A stretch of DNA of 64,000 nt from Sinonovacula constricta (Eukaryota; Mollusca; Bivalvia; Cardiida; Solecurtidae): NCBI GenBank assembly GCA_007844125.1, contig CM017569.1, forward strand, positions 10,416,363 to 10,480,362, given 5' to 3'. This document shows positions 12,546-37,974 of this stretch, piece after piece. The position numbers were made by a program, and so were the translations under genes. The stretch's first letter is position 1, and every line of letters starts with the position of its first letter. The notes beneath the pieces were generated by a model. That model was not told where the DNA came from, searched no databases, and saw only the letters and a list, made by a program, of their open reading frames with translations.

Positions 12546-15500
12546 CTTACTATAATAATTATTCGTTGATAAACGAATCGTACTTTGAATTGTAAGTCAG
12601 CATTAGACTTCATCCAATTATAGAAACATTACTAAAAATACTGACTTTACACAAACAGTGAAAAAAGAAACACTGACTTACAGCTGGAATACACTTTAAC
12701 GATGAAACAGACAAAACAGACGAATAGACCTACATAAGATCTAATATAGCAACCACATGAACATTGTAAGTTTTTCGTTTTTTATCAGTACAAACTCAAA
12801 TCTGGTACACATCTGATATTTTCTATGGACGACACAAACGGTTCGTTGATTATTCAAATAAAGTATGTCGTTATAAGCCTATATGTAAACACATTTTAGT
12901 GTAGGACAGGTAAACGAGACTTTATAATAGGGTTTAAAACATTTGTCAATAAATTGAAATAAATAACAAACGAACCTTTCAACATATTCCTGAGAAAGAT
13001 GTCAAGTAAATTTGTTTGGTTTTAAGTAAACAAAGGTGCATAAAATGTTATTTTATATTATTTTTATTGGATAATATACAAATAAAAGAACAAACAACAA
13101 CAACATATCATAGAACCATCATATCCTCGAATATTTTAACATTCTCTCTCATATTTTACAAAATATGTCCTTAGGGTTGAGTGAATGCAAGTTTTTTGCA
13201 TACAAGATTGGATTTGATCCTCTATGCGACGAGATGCGATTTGTCAGCTCATTTGCGGTTCGTTGTTGTTCTTTCTAAATATTAGTTTAGCGTTTTAATA
13301 CTAGATTGAGGTCGATGTTATCGCTATGAACATGTAAGTGAGAGTAATGGAAACAGGATCTAATTCAATTTTTTTTATGCTATCAACCATGATTGTCACG
13401 CAGATAATACGTTTTCAGTGTGAATCTACAAAATCTTACATATATGCGTGTTTATTTAAATAAGTAAATAAGAAAAGGTATAATTAAAACATATTTCACA
13501 AAATTGTCCAGTTTTTGTCTTGTTATCATTTTTTCAGTATGGAACAGTTTCTGTAGAGCTTTCATTTAGACAGACTTCGTTATGATACTTTATTTCGATA
13601 TATCGTTGACATTACAAAATGTATAAAATATTTATGAAAGTGCTATATGAGTATAAGCGAAGATATTTGAGCAGTTTGGGGAATCATTAAAATTGTGGCT
13701 CATTGTGAAGTCATTTACTGTTGTCTCGACAGGTTTTCATTTCAGTATTTTCTATAAAGATCCTAGACAATAATAATGGGTGATAACGACCACGTTATCC
13801 TTTGTTTTCAAGAAGGATTACTAAATCTCTTTATTTATTGACAGTGTCATGTCATAGCTAAAATAGATTTTGCAACAGTTTAATTGATAATTATGTCTGC
13901 ATATAACTAAGATAAGGTCATGTTAAGACTTATATATTGAAATTTGTAATAGCATCTGACAATGTTATAACATTGCGAAATAAATGTAAAAGTTAATAAA
14001 TAGAACACTGACTCGAAACATTACATTATTAAATCAGTCGGCATAACGTTTTTTTAGTTCAGCATAGTGATGTTGTATTTTTAAAAAGCGAATGTGCTTA
14101 CACATTTCTTATATTTACCCATCAGCTCATGTTGCATGTTTTATCAGAATATGTTTGTGCAGAACTTGCATATGATGCTCATGCGGCAGAAGAAAGAATT
14201 CTAATGCAAGCATTTTACCTTTGTGTTCTGAAATTGTAGATTGGTATCTGGTGTTTGTTTTATCACGAGGTAAAAGAAGAAGCTTTATAAATATGTATTA
14301 TGAGATGTCTGGCTCATTGTTTTTATTATCTTTTACATTTCAACTTCTTCTTCGCATGCAAGTGAATGAAGTAATAAGAGTGTATGCCAAGCATGTGCAA
14401 ACCAGACTCTAAGAATGTGCATATTTTCTTTACAAAACAAATCAATTGTAATTTACTTGATAGGTTGCCAGTTGCATTTTGAAATTGCAATGACATTAAG
14501 TAGCTATCATTGTAAGTAAAATGCTTCTTAGAAGCATTTAAGGTAGGCTGCGTAGGATAGCCAAATGTAATACTATAGGAAGTGTCAGTATAATTGAAAT
14601 ATCACTTGAATTAATAACAGTAATCTAGCCCTTTGACTTCCTTAAGCAAGATCGTCTATAGGTAATAGGAAAAAGCAATGATCGTACGATAAACGCAAAA
14701 AATAAACTGTACTCGATCACAAATAATCGTTTTTGGCACGGCTCTAGTTTGGAATGCAGAATAAAGCGTACTGATTGATGTTGAAGCTGGAACGTAGAAA
14801 TTTCTGGCCCCGTCTTATGTTCATAAATCACGTCATATATTGCGCACCGAAGTAGCAAATATTGAACCACATGGCTCGAGAAGGTTTTAAGGAAGCAGAC
14901 ACTTGTATATTTGCATCCATTTACAATCTTTCAAAGATAATAATTATTAATACCACAAAAAAGACTTTCAGTGAATTTGTCCCCAACACATTTATATTGT
15001 TGTATTCATCTGTTGATACATGTCTAAGTGTATTTTGCATTTATAATATATATAATCTTGCAGTTGGAGAATACCAAATGTATGTAGCATGGTTACCAAG
15101 CTTCTGTAAATTATTGGAAGACGATTTATGTCATCTAGCTCCCGAATGTACACTGTATGAAAATGCATTATGTTATGATAGATAATTAATTAAAGTATGT
15201 ATCTCGATATCATTAGAGACACAGACCATATTGTTAAATTAAAGAAAAACATTTACTTTTCAACGTTTATCCAAAGACGGAGATCATCTAATTAAATCTA
15301 TGTTTAGTGGTTTAAATCATATAATTTTAGAAAAAGACATTTTATAAATGGTAATGTATATGTCATCATTACAGTCAACAAAAACTACATTAAACGTGTT
15401 TAAACGTGAACCATTTCTTATATTGTATCATCATATGACGAGTTTACATTGTTTGAGGCAATGCTTATAAGCTTGTATAAGTTGTATAAAACATGTAGCT

Positions 15501-16270
15501 ATAAGATAGCCGCGAAAAGACGAATGTCACTTATAATATCCGAATATTCGAACTAAACCTTGTAGGACCCAAGACATACTGGACTTTACCGTTGTAGTTA
15601 GAATGTTTCTCATTACATCTTCTCCTTACACAGATTAATGTTAAAAACCGTTCTAATACTAAACAGACAAATGAAGCACGTTTGAGACGAAAAGGTCTAC
15701 AGCGAATAATTCACGGAACCTTCTTATTACTTTTCAAATAAGCACCGAAAAGTGGGGAAATCTCAAACAAATAAATGACTCTTATGGATGGAATATCTGT
15801 GCAACGCTTAATAAGATCAAGCTTTTTTGGTTTTATCTTTATTTCAGAACAAAGTCCACTTTTTCTAATTACAAGCATGCATTTGAATACTGTTCGTAAA
15901 CAAAGAGTTGTGCTATCGGCTGTGAATGCGAACATTTGTACAGTTTGAAAAGGTGGAAGAAAATATTATAGATCACCGATTTGTTTAGTCCAAAAGAGAA
16001 GTTCGTGCCTTTTTCATGCGGCAACAGCATGACGTGTTTTTTATTTGATAAAAATTCCAAAAGCTGTAACAATTCCACAAGTTGTCCCAAACAAATATCA
16101 GCTATGTCTTTCTTACACAACACTATTTCATTACTTTGCACAAAAGCATAAATTAATCCAAGTTTCACTGTCTCATTTAGCTACAACCGTTGCCAAATGC
16201 CGAAGTTCATTAATCTTGAAGTAATTATCAATACTTAATTCAAATGTACGACGTGCTTAACGAAATCTAT

Positions 16271-16297
16271 AACAACAACAACAACAACAACAATAAA

Positions 16298-16337
<40 letters not shown>

Positions 16338-16373
16338 TAATTATTATTATTATAATTATTACAAATGTATTAC

Positions 16374-16437
<64 letters not shown>
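16271..16437. repeat. AAC/AAT tract followed by ATT tract: large AT inverted repeat
   Basis: (AAC)n, then (AAT)n, a short TATAATTATT centre, then a long (ATT)n. The AAT and ATT halves are reverse complements, so the strand can fold into a hairpin or the duplex into a cruciform. Confidence 0.95.
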
Positions 16438-16811
16438 TTACTTACTAACTTACTATTCACAAACGTAGCATGATAAGAAATAACCATATAGTAATGTTTA
16501 TATACATATACCTATTAATAGCAACATTCGTATAAATCACCACATTTTCTAAACCGTATCTTTAACCTTCAGCTCTTTTATCATCGGACAAATACTTATT
16601 CTACACGTTATTTTCTAACAGCTATAGGCAAAGGACACTTGACATCGCCAGATTCTTGGCAGCGACTAAATCTGATTCTGACATCATATACAGGGATATG
16701 TCTGATCTGAATTTTAATAACTTGCCAACGTCTGATCGATTGCTGCTCAGCGGATTTAAGAGCTAATAGAGTTACACGTAGACTCGTGTAAGCTATTTCG
16801 TGTATTTCGTC

Positions 16812-17005
16812 TAGCGTTCTGATCGGATTTCATGGTAATCATTTATTGTAAAGGCGATAAGTTAGTTAGCTTTCACTTGAACCGAAATTAGATTTTCTCA
16901 GAATGTATTGTGATCCCAGTGAGAGTCATGTTGGTGAATGGTTCAGTTGTTGTGACACTCTATACTAAATATCTTATTCCTATAAGGCTTAAGGTAGATC
17001 TTGTA
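16812..17005 (+). repeat. Diverged repeat pair R4, copy 2
   Basis: GTTCTGATCGGATTTC, CATTTATTGTAAAGGCGATA, TAGATTTTCTCAGAATGTAT, TGATCCCAGTGAGAGTCATG, GTGAATGGTTCAGTTGTTGT and CTCTATACTA. It is the partner of the 12.33 kb copy. Confidence 0.65.
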
Positions 17006-17617
17006 TGTCAACATGTACAAATATAGCACAGTGTTACGACAACTAGCAATAATGACTGCCTCGCCCTATAAAGTTCTTTACCCAATAATCCATTAACTCA
17101 TATTCGAAGAGGCATTGAAATAAATATTCTGCATCTAGATTGGTGCAATAGTCAGAGAAGGTAATTTTAAATGATTTAGTTTTCTTTTGTTAAATCTGCT
17201 CTATTTGCTGACGTCGCTAACACTTTGTCTTGTTACCTTTCAGTGCTGGTGTTAATAAACAAAAACTTCAGATTTTTGTTATTAATAAATAGAACCAAAC
17301 AAGTGTTATAATTATCATGGTTCTGATATTTAAATAACATATCAACATTATATCGCACACTTGATCATATGTTTTTATATATCCCAGGTTCTTATATTAT
17401 GAAGCTTTGAGCTCAAGTCCAAGACCATTCTCAATAACCTTATTGACTAGATTTAATTATAAAGTTTCAATTTAAGCCAATCAGTTGCTTGAATATGATA
17501 TTTTACTTAGTGAAAAGTTTTACAACCACATTTCGAAAACAATATGCGTAAAACAAGACTTGATTCCCAGGTTTATTATTCTTCGCTTAATATATCGACT
17601 TTATTCTGTATTTGCAG

Positions 17618-31971
<14,354 letters not shown>

Positions 31972-32063
31972 GAAAAGCGCGACAATAACCAACAATTTAA
32001 CATTTAAGATAAATGATTTTGTAACTTTTAGTATGATAATTAGAAAAAAATACTACCGAATGA

Positions 32064-32069
32064 AATAAA
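32064..32069 (+). terminator. Polyadenylation signal of the SLC6-like gene
   Basis: AATAAA about 95 bases after the stop codon. Another AATAAA near 32476 could serve a longer 3' UTR. Confidence 0.55.
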
Positions 32070-33819
32070 CATTGATATGAAGTTAAATAAGAAATGAAAT
32101 GAACAGCAAATAGTCCTAAAATATTTTTTTTAACAATGTGTTATGAAATTTTGATAAAGGAGTCCTTGGAACGTACAATGTAGAAACGTTGTGAGTGTAT
32201 ATAGTCTTGTTAAGAATTTATAAATGTGGACTGTAGACAAAAAAACTTAAAATATCCTGAAGAAGATAAAATTGCAGATTTTCACATGTGTTTATTGAAT
32301 GTCGAAACAGTATGTTATGTGTTTAAAAGGAAGATTTCGGAGACATGTTATGTTAAAGAGGTCATGCATAAAACAATAATACGTGTTGCTGTTTTTGTGT
32401 GTATTGGTCAGGAGTTTGAGTAGCTGGTTTACCAACGGTTGGAATGTTTTATTATAAAGAATTTGTTCATTGAGAATAAAACGTTTCTATTGTATTACTG
32501 ATTGTAAGATAATAACTATGGGTCTTTGATGTAATATATTAATACTAGTTCCTTTTCTTATAAGTAAATAATACATACCATTTAAAACTGTGTTTTATTC
32601 TGGTTGATAAGCAAATGTAATAAACAGACGTGATACGGCATGAAACAAATATTCATGCCATGACAAAGGAGTACATGCATACATACTACAAGAAAGATGG
32701 AGACGAGAAGGTCTCTTATAGTACCGTGGATATTTGTGATTTGCTTCACAGAAGATTGTATGAATTCTTATTATAGTGTATTGATCATTGCATTAAACAT
32801 GCCGTCAAACATCCGAGGAGGGAGAAGTATATATATGAAAAAGTGAAGTTCATAATTGCTTTCTTGATGTTTAATTGACATAACGTCAATGTAATGCAAC
32901 TTAACAAAAATGTATTGACATTATTCGTTTTATATCATAGTTGCTGCTTTAGCGAAAGGATAAGTGCATATTGAACAAACACATAAATGAAAATTCATTC
33001 TTATTCGTTTGGCGAATTTTGTTCATACGTTCTAGTTGTTAGATTTGTTTTCTTTCAAAGGTCATGGCATTACTGATGTATTCAAATCTGCTTCATCAAG
33101 AACGGCATTTTTCCTAGTTGTTTTGTTATAAACTATTGTTTTTCAACGTTTTCCGCAAAAGGTTACATGTAATGGCTTTTTTATTTGTTTGCAGCATAAT
33201 ATTTAGTCCTAAAAATGAAAATAAATCCTGTAACATGGTTTTTTAAGGAGTGACATCAATGCCCAGTAAAAGGATGAGCATACTTATTAAAAACGAGAAA
33301 ATATGTAAGTATATTAAGTCATGCACCATGAAGATTATTCTTAAGAAAATAAGTCTAAGTGGATAAAAAGAAATCCCCATTATTTGTAGCATATTCAACC
33401 TATATCCAGGTTTTATTTATTCATAAACAGTGTATATACTATACAAACGGCGTACGGGTGAAATTATCGTTGCAAATGTTTCGCTTATTATTGTTGCTGT
33501 TGTTTTTCATCTGTTAACTCAAGTTTGACTGTTATGTGTTGTATTTTCGTAAACGTTTTATACAACTTACCAACATAGAAACATGTTTTTGTTTAATTCA
33601 ATGAATTATTTCTCGACATTAAATATTCTTAGTGAGATCCCCTTTGTAGATGCTGCCATATTATGGCGTTGATGGAAATGTATATCCAACAAATAAGAAT
33701 TAGACAAACGACGTAAGAACGACACATTATCTCATATTTCAGTATACTTTTGAAGTGTAAATTTGTTTATTTTTGGTGTGGAGGTTCTAATTAATCACAC
33801 GTGCACAAGTGCAATAGAG

Positions 33820-33975
33820 TTCCCCAGGAAAAAGAAAACGTCTTCGTAGCACAACCAACGTTCTGCATGTCAACTGCAAGACCTCTTCAAATGAAAGATC
33901 GCACCTGTACTGGGACTCGAACCAACGCGATAAGTGACAAATGAGTGGCACGCCAAAGACTCAAAAAGTATGGCT
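33820..33975 (-). mobile_element. tRNA-derived SINE remnant, family 1
   Basis: Minus strand: the near-perfect B box TGGTTCGAGTCCCAGTACAG is followed by GAGGTCTTGCAGTTGACATG, then a GTTGGT...GGGGAAC tail segment. It belongs to the same family as the 2.1, 37.7 and 53.6 kb copies. Confidence 0.75.
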
Positions 33976-35163
33976 TTGGTTGCTGTCTTAAACTTGTAAG
34001 ACGACATGAGGACAGGTTCTGAAACAAAGGCGTATGCCGAACAATGTAAATATAGTGTTTTATGAAAGTCGACGTGGACTGTCTGGTAATATCATTTTTT
34101 ACAATTATTTTCACAACTATTTGATAAAACTTGAAACTTATATATTGAATTAATAAATATTTAAATGGGCATTTTTAAAACATAATTAGTAGCATAACAA
34201 TAGTTCGATGCATAAACTAATGGAACAATCTTTCATAGCTATCTTTAATTTAATTCTACATAACGAGAAAGTAAACATGAGCATCATTACTTCACCATAT
34301 CAGCTCGTTCAATGGTCGTTATCAACATGTTTTAATCAAAATGTGTGTAATTATGGTAAAATAAATATATAAGTAATCGATTTTTTTGTAATTTCTTTTC
34401 AAAATATAAATGAAAGTAGAAAACATACATTTATGGAAAACCACGAAAACACATGTAGAACCACCTACACAATGCCAGCTTCACGCTTCCTACATCTTAA
34501 GAAGGGCAATAATCTAGCCTGTGTTGGAGTTCTCGTCAGGGCTAAAGATTTATCAACAGACTATAGCAGCTCATTAACTTAGTCTAGTACAAATTGGAAA
34601 CATGTTTGTAAAATAATAAAAGTGTACATAAGTACATAATGTAGGAGGAAGTGTCTAAAGTTATGTGAGAAAAATAACTACATGTATTATTCGTGGATAA
34701 GAGCCCAGAACTTTTGTTAAAAGTGAATAGCAATCCGAAAGTGTGCAAACCTGTTTGTCCAAGTATAGTGTTGACCTGGGTCATCAACATTTGGAAACGA
34801 GATTATTTTAACTATAAAGAATGCTGCCACATGTCTGATAGCTAACGGGGAATACTATCTATGCCTTCCTTTAAAGAATGCCCGACACGTTTGTGCTAGT
34901 TTGCACTTTTAAAGTCGCTTAAAAGAAAACTTTCACGACAATGAATATTACACCGACATTAAAATATTGGTAACTTTTTATAATGCATATTGTTTATTTC
35001 AATGATCTTGACATAATAACATTGGGAGAATCAAACGCAATATTCAAATGTACTGGTTTTGGGGGTTTAACTTACTGGAGTTTCAGTAATATAATGACAT
35101 GTCAAACTATACATGTGCGTAGTAAAGACAAATTTATAGACGTCAGTTACAAACAGTGCAGTA

Positions 35164-35229
35164 ATTGGTCGCATGCAGTGCCGTACTATTGAAAATAAGA
35201 ACGCGTGAGCAGTCGTGCGTTATAATAAA
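35164..35229 (+). promoter_or_regulatory. Putative core promoter of gene A
   Basis: ATTGG (an inverted CCAAT box) at 35164-35168, CGTACTATT at 35182-35190 and TATAATAAA at 35221-35229, in that order. ATTGG and the CGTACTATT block, followed by AA-rich and ACGTG-like bases, recur upstream of gene B at 46729-46770. A TACTATT core recurs upstream of gene C. This is shared sequence only; no transcript data are available. Confidence 0.5.
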
Positions 35230-35254
35230 CCGCAGTCCGCCAGCTTTAAAATCA

Positions 35255-35350
35255 GAACCATGGGTCAAGGCCAAGAGATAAAAACGGCAAGACTGAATGT
35301 CCCGATAGACAGACGCCTTGGAGAGGTTCAAAGAGAAGTTCGCCACACAG
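35255..35350 (+). other. Putative non-coding leader exon of gene A
   Basis: The stretch contains CCATGGGTCAAGGCCAAGAG early and ends GTTCGCCACACAG at a gt. Both ends match a stretch upstream of gene C (CATGGGTCAAG... and GTTCACCACACAG). The coding exon of A is preceded by an acceptor (ttttcag) only 10 nt before its ATG, as in B and C, so a spliced leader exon is expected. Confidence 0.55.
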
Positions 35351-35865
35351 GTTGGTAGTCATAATTGAAAACATATTTTATAGTTACATATATCAAGATA
35401 TAACTTAAATACATGTGGATATGGACAAGGGAATGGTTAAAACAGCGCCTATCAGGGTTTTCATCTATATTATAAGCTAAACTTTATTAAACTAAACTTT
35501 ATTATAAGCTATACATATAACACTTACTACTAACTTTCAAAAACTAACATGTTTTGTCAGGAAATTATTTTTGTTTATGTGAATATCTGCTAAACTGCTA
35601 AATGGTGTAAGATATTAGTTTAATAATTTAATTGTAGATGTGTGTGTATAAACAACAGAAATGACGTAAAATAATCAATTAAGATTTTTTGTTGTTAACA
35701 AAAACGAAAAAAGATAATACTTTAAACCAATGTTATGTCGTCACAGCTTACATGTAGGAAAGAACTCTGTTCACTTCTTGTTTTGCAATTAGTTAGCTTA
35801 TTCGTATGGTTCGTATAGCCCCTTTAAAATTGTTCGATAATAGAGCCCGGAGTGTGTTAATGGGA

Positions 35866-35867
<2 letters not shown>

Positions 35868-35897
<30 letters not shown>

Positions 35898-35900
35898 GGG
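35868..35900. repeat. (TG)n followed by a 20-base G run
   Basis: GTGTGTGTGT passes into twenty consecutive G. It lies in the leader intron of gene A. The run could form a quadruplex and its length may be mis-sequenced. Confidence 0.95.
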
Positions 35901-36894
35901 TGCAGGGTGGCCTTTGTCCGAGATTTAAGTTGGTTTGCATGCGATCTTTCGTAACTACGAATATTTTTAACGACCTAGACAAATTAATTTGAATATTGAA
36001 AAATCTTAATTCTATCTCAAATATTGAGTGACATGTTCCTCTTCTTTGCCTAATGTTAAGAAGTACTGCATTTAAAGAATCTTTATATTAATAGCTTGGC
36101 TTGATGCATGTACGGTACTTTTATGTTAATTTAATAAATATCCGAAGTTTTCATTGGTATCAATTTTATGCATTTAGCCACTTTTTCTTATAAAACCACA
36201 TATTTTAAAATATATTGATTATCACTAATTTGAGAAGGTATACACATAAGAATGACCGAAACATAACAAATCAGTATTCATATACATACTGTTTCCTTAT
36301 TTTAAATTAAGTGTACCAGATAACGGATATCTGATAATATATTATATTACACTATAGAAACAAGGGGTATCAATAAAAAGTATGCATCTTTAATGTTGGG
36401 TATAGGCATTGTGATAGGAGAAATAAATACATAAATTATCTTGGCCTTACCGCGATAATATTTTCATAATCCGACGCCCTGGGCAATAAAACAGAAAGTG
36501 AGGACACCTGACTACGACAGTGTGTTTTGACAAAAAGCAAGCATCTACAATAATGCGTGTAGACCTTGGTCTTTAAACCAATTTCTACCTCACCCTTTCT
36601 CCCGGTTTAGTTTTGCATTAGTCTGTTATACAGTTAGTCTCTTTGTGGACATAACTGTGATAGAGAAAAATGAAAGTCGAGCGTGTAAAGTTGGATATAT
36701 TTCACATTGCTATACACGATATAATTGTCTTGTGATGTTTTTTTTTAAATCTATTACGGGTCTTCGTTAAAATATTTAGATATTGGTATTAATCATACAA
36801 ATGGCTAAGTAAATAAGAGCTGACTGGTAAGAATTTAAGGTCATTGTATAATCTATTTAAATCTATTGTATTAAAATTTGATATAACATGTAGA

Positions 36895-37060
36895 TGTATG
36901 TGTGTGTGTGACCTCGCCCACGCCCTGTGTGTGTGTGTGTGTGTGTGTGTGTATGCGTGTGTGTGCGTGGCGTTTATATGTGTGTGTGTGTGTGTGTGTG
37001 TGCATGTGTGTGTGTGCGTGTGTGTGTGTGTGTGTGTATGTGTGTGTGTGTGTGTGTGTG
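36895..37060. repeat. (TG)n microsatellite
   Basis: An interrupted TG run with TA, GC and CG interruptions and a short unique stretch at its start. It lies in the leader intron of gene A. Confidence 0.97.
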
Positions 37061-37194
37061 AAAGAATAAGCATGATTAACAAACTATTTAGATGCCTATA
37101 GAAATATTGCCATAATTCTCAGTTGGTGTACATAATATTGCTTTGTTATTAAAAATCTAAAAAAAACACAACAAAATATATCTTGGACGAACTG

Positions 37195-37566
37195 GCTTTA
37201 ATTTGTAGGGAAACAAGTGGGACCAAGAGGCAGTAACCCCAAAAGTCCCACAATTTCTCGTTTCTGTCTAATTGAACACTTTAAAATGGGATAGGATTGG
37301 GATTTGCCGGCATTTTTGCCGATACTGTGTAGCGACATTTCTATCATTATAGCACAGGGGCACTTATAAGGTGCCCAGGGACTGAACCCGGCCTTTCCAT
37401 TATACTGACACAGACGAGTCAAGCGAAATGCTGTCCCCTTAGCCCCGAGCGTTAGGAGGAAAGCCAGTACTTCCACCTTTTAAGTCTTTGGCTTGATCCG
37501 GCTGGAGTTTGATCCCGCGACCTCCCGATCCGCAAGCCGACGCTCTACCACCTGAGCTATTGCGGT
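37195..37566 (-). mobile_element. Longer tRNA-derived SINE, family 2
   Basis: Minus strand starts CCGCAATAGCTCAGGTGGTA with A box TAGCTCAGGTGGTAGAGC. B box GGTCGCGGGATCAAACTCC follows at canonical spacing. The ~290-base body holds GCTCGGGGCTAAGGGGACAG and ends in AT-rich sequence. GC content is clearly higher than the flanks. The anticodon arm is disrupted, so this is not a working tRNA gene. It sits with a family 1 SINE in the gene A leader intron. Confidence 0.85.
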
Positions 37567-37639
37567 TTTTGAAATGGTGAATAGCTAATAATGCACAAAG
37601 AATGTTTGTTTTTGTTACATTGCACCGACACATTTCATA

Positions 37640-37825
37640 TTGGCGACGTCAAGCTAATGAGAAACTCCCCGGAAGTATGTCTGCGTAGAACGACCGGCAC
37701 ACCTCAGATTAGCTAGAAAACCTACCACATAAAAGTTCTCGCCCCGACCGGGACTCGAATCGGCAGTGAAAACTGAGGAGGTACACGTCAGCGACTATAA
37801 TCGCACGGCCATGGGAGCCCCCAAC
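37640..37825 (-). mobile_element. tRNA-derived SINE, family 1, in the gene A leader intron
   Basis: Minus strand: GGCTCCCATGGCCGTGCG resembles an A-box region. B box GATTCGAGTCCCGGTCGG follows, then GGCGAGAACTTTTATGTGG, the same continuation as the 2.1 kb copy. It lies 150 bases before the gene A signal-peptide exon. Confidence 0.8.
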
Positions 37826-37974
37826 AAAAAACGAATTACATAATATCAACAGTAGTGCATGTGACGTTGATTTTACTTTACGAATTTTATAAAGCCGATC
37901 CGAGATATTTTCAAGTTTTTCTCTCATAATAAAAAAGAGAAACCCTTTTTGGTTGGCTTTTCAGAACCGCAGCC

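Larger units (their letters stand above)
1..17617. other. Upstream region without a recognised gene
   Basis: AT-rich sequence with the R1-R4 repeats, one SINE remnant, a 45-base repeat pair, the AAC/AAT/ATT tract and scattered short ORFs. The missing first exon or exons of the SLC6-like gene should lie here or beyond the window. I looked for a GNxWRFPYL-type exon ending in phase 1 and did not find one. Confidence 0.6.
31972..35160. other. Intergenic space between the SLC6-like gene and gene A
   Basis: Holds the likely 3' UTR of the SLC6-like gene and one family 1 SINE remnant. I see no further coding exon. The ORF at 32226-32423 is short, unlike known domains, and probably UTR. Confidence 0.6.

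Noticed and set aside
14862..15185. 107-codon ORF starting MNHMAREG
   Set aside because: No recognised domain, ordinary AT-rich composition and no splice context; not enough support to call a gene.
16244..16468. Poly-Asn/poly-Leu ORF
   Set aside because: It is a translation of the AAC/AAT/ATT repeat.
16600..16770. Open stretch YRQRTLDIARFLAATKSDSD after an acceptor-like ttttctaacag
   Set aside because: It ends in a stop with no donor, shows no family resemblance, and does not connect in phase to 17618.
36789..37101. ORFs rich in THTH and VCVC
   Set aside because: They are translations of the (TG)n tract.
37480..37566. Possible functional tRNA gene on the minus strand
   Set aside because: The A and B boxes are good, but the anticodon arm is disrupted and the sequence runs into a SINE body.
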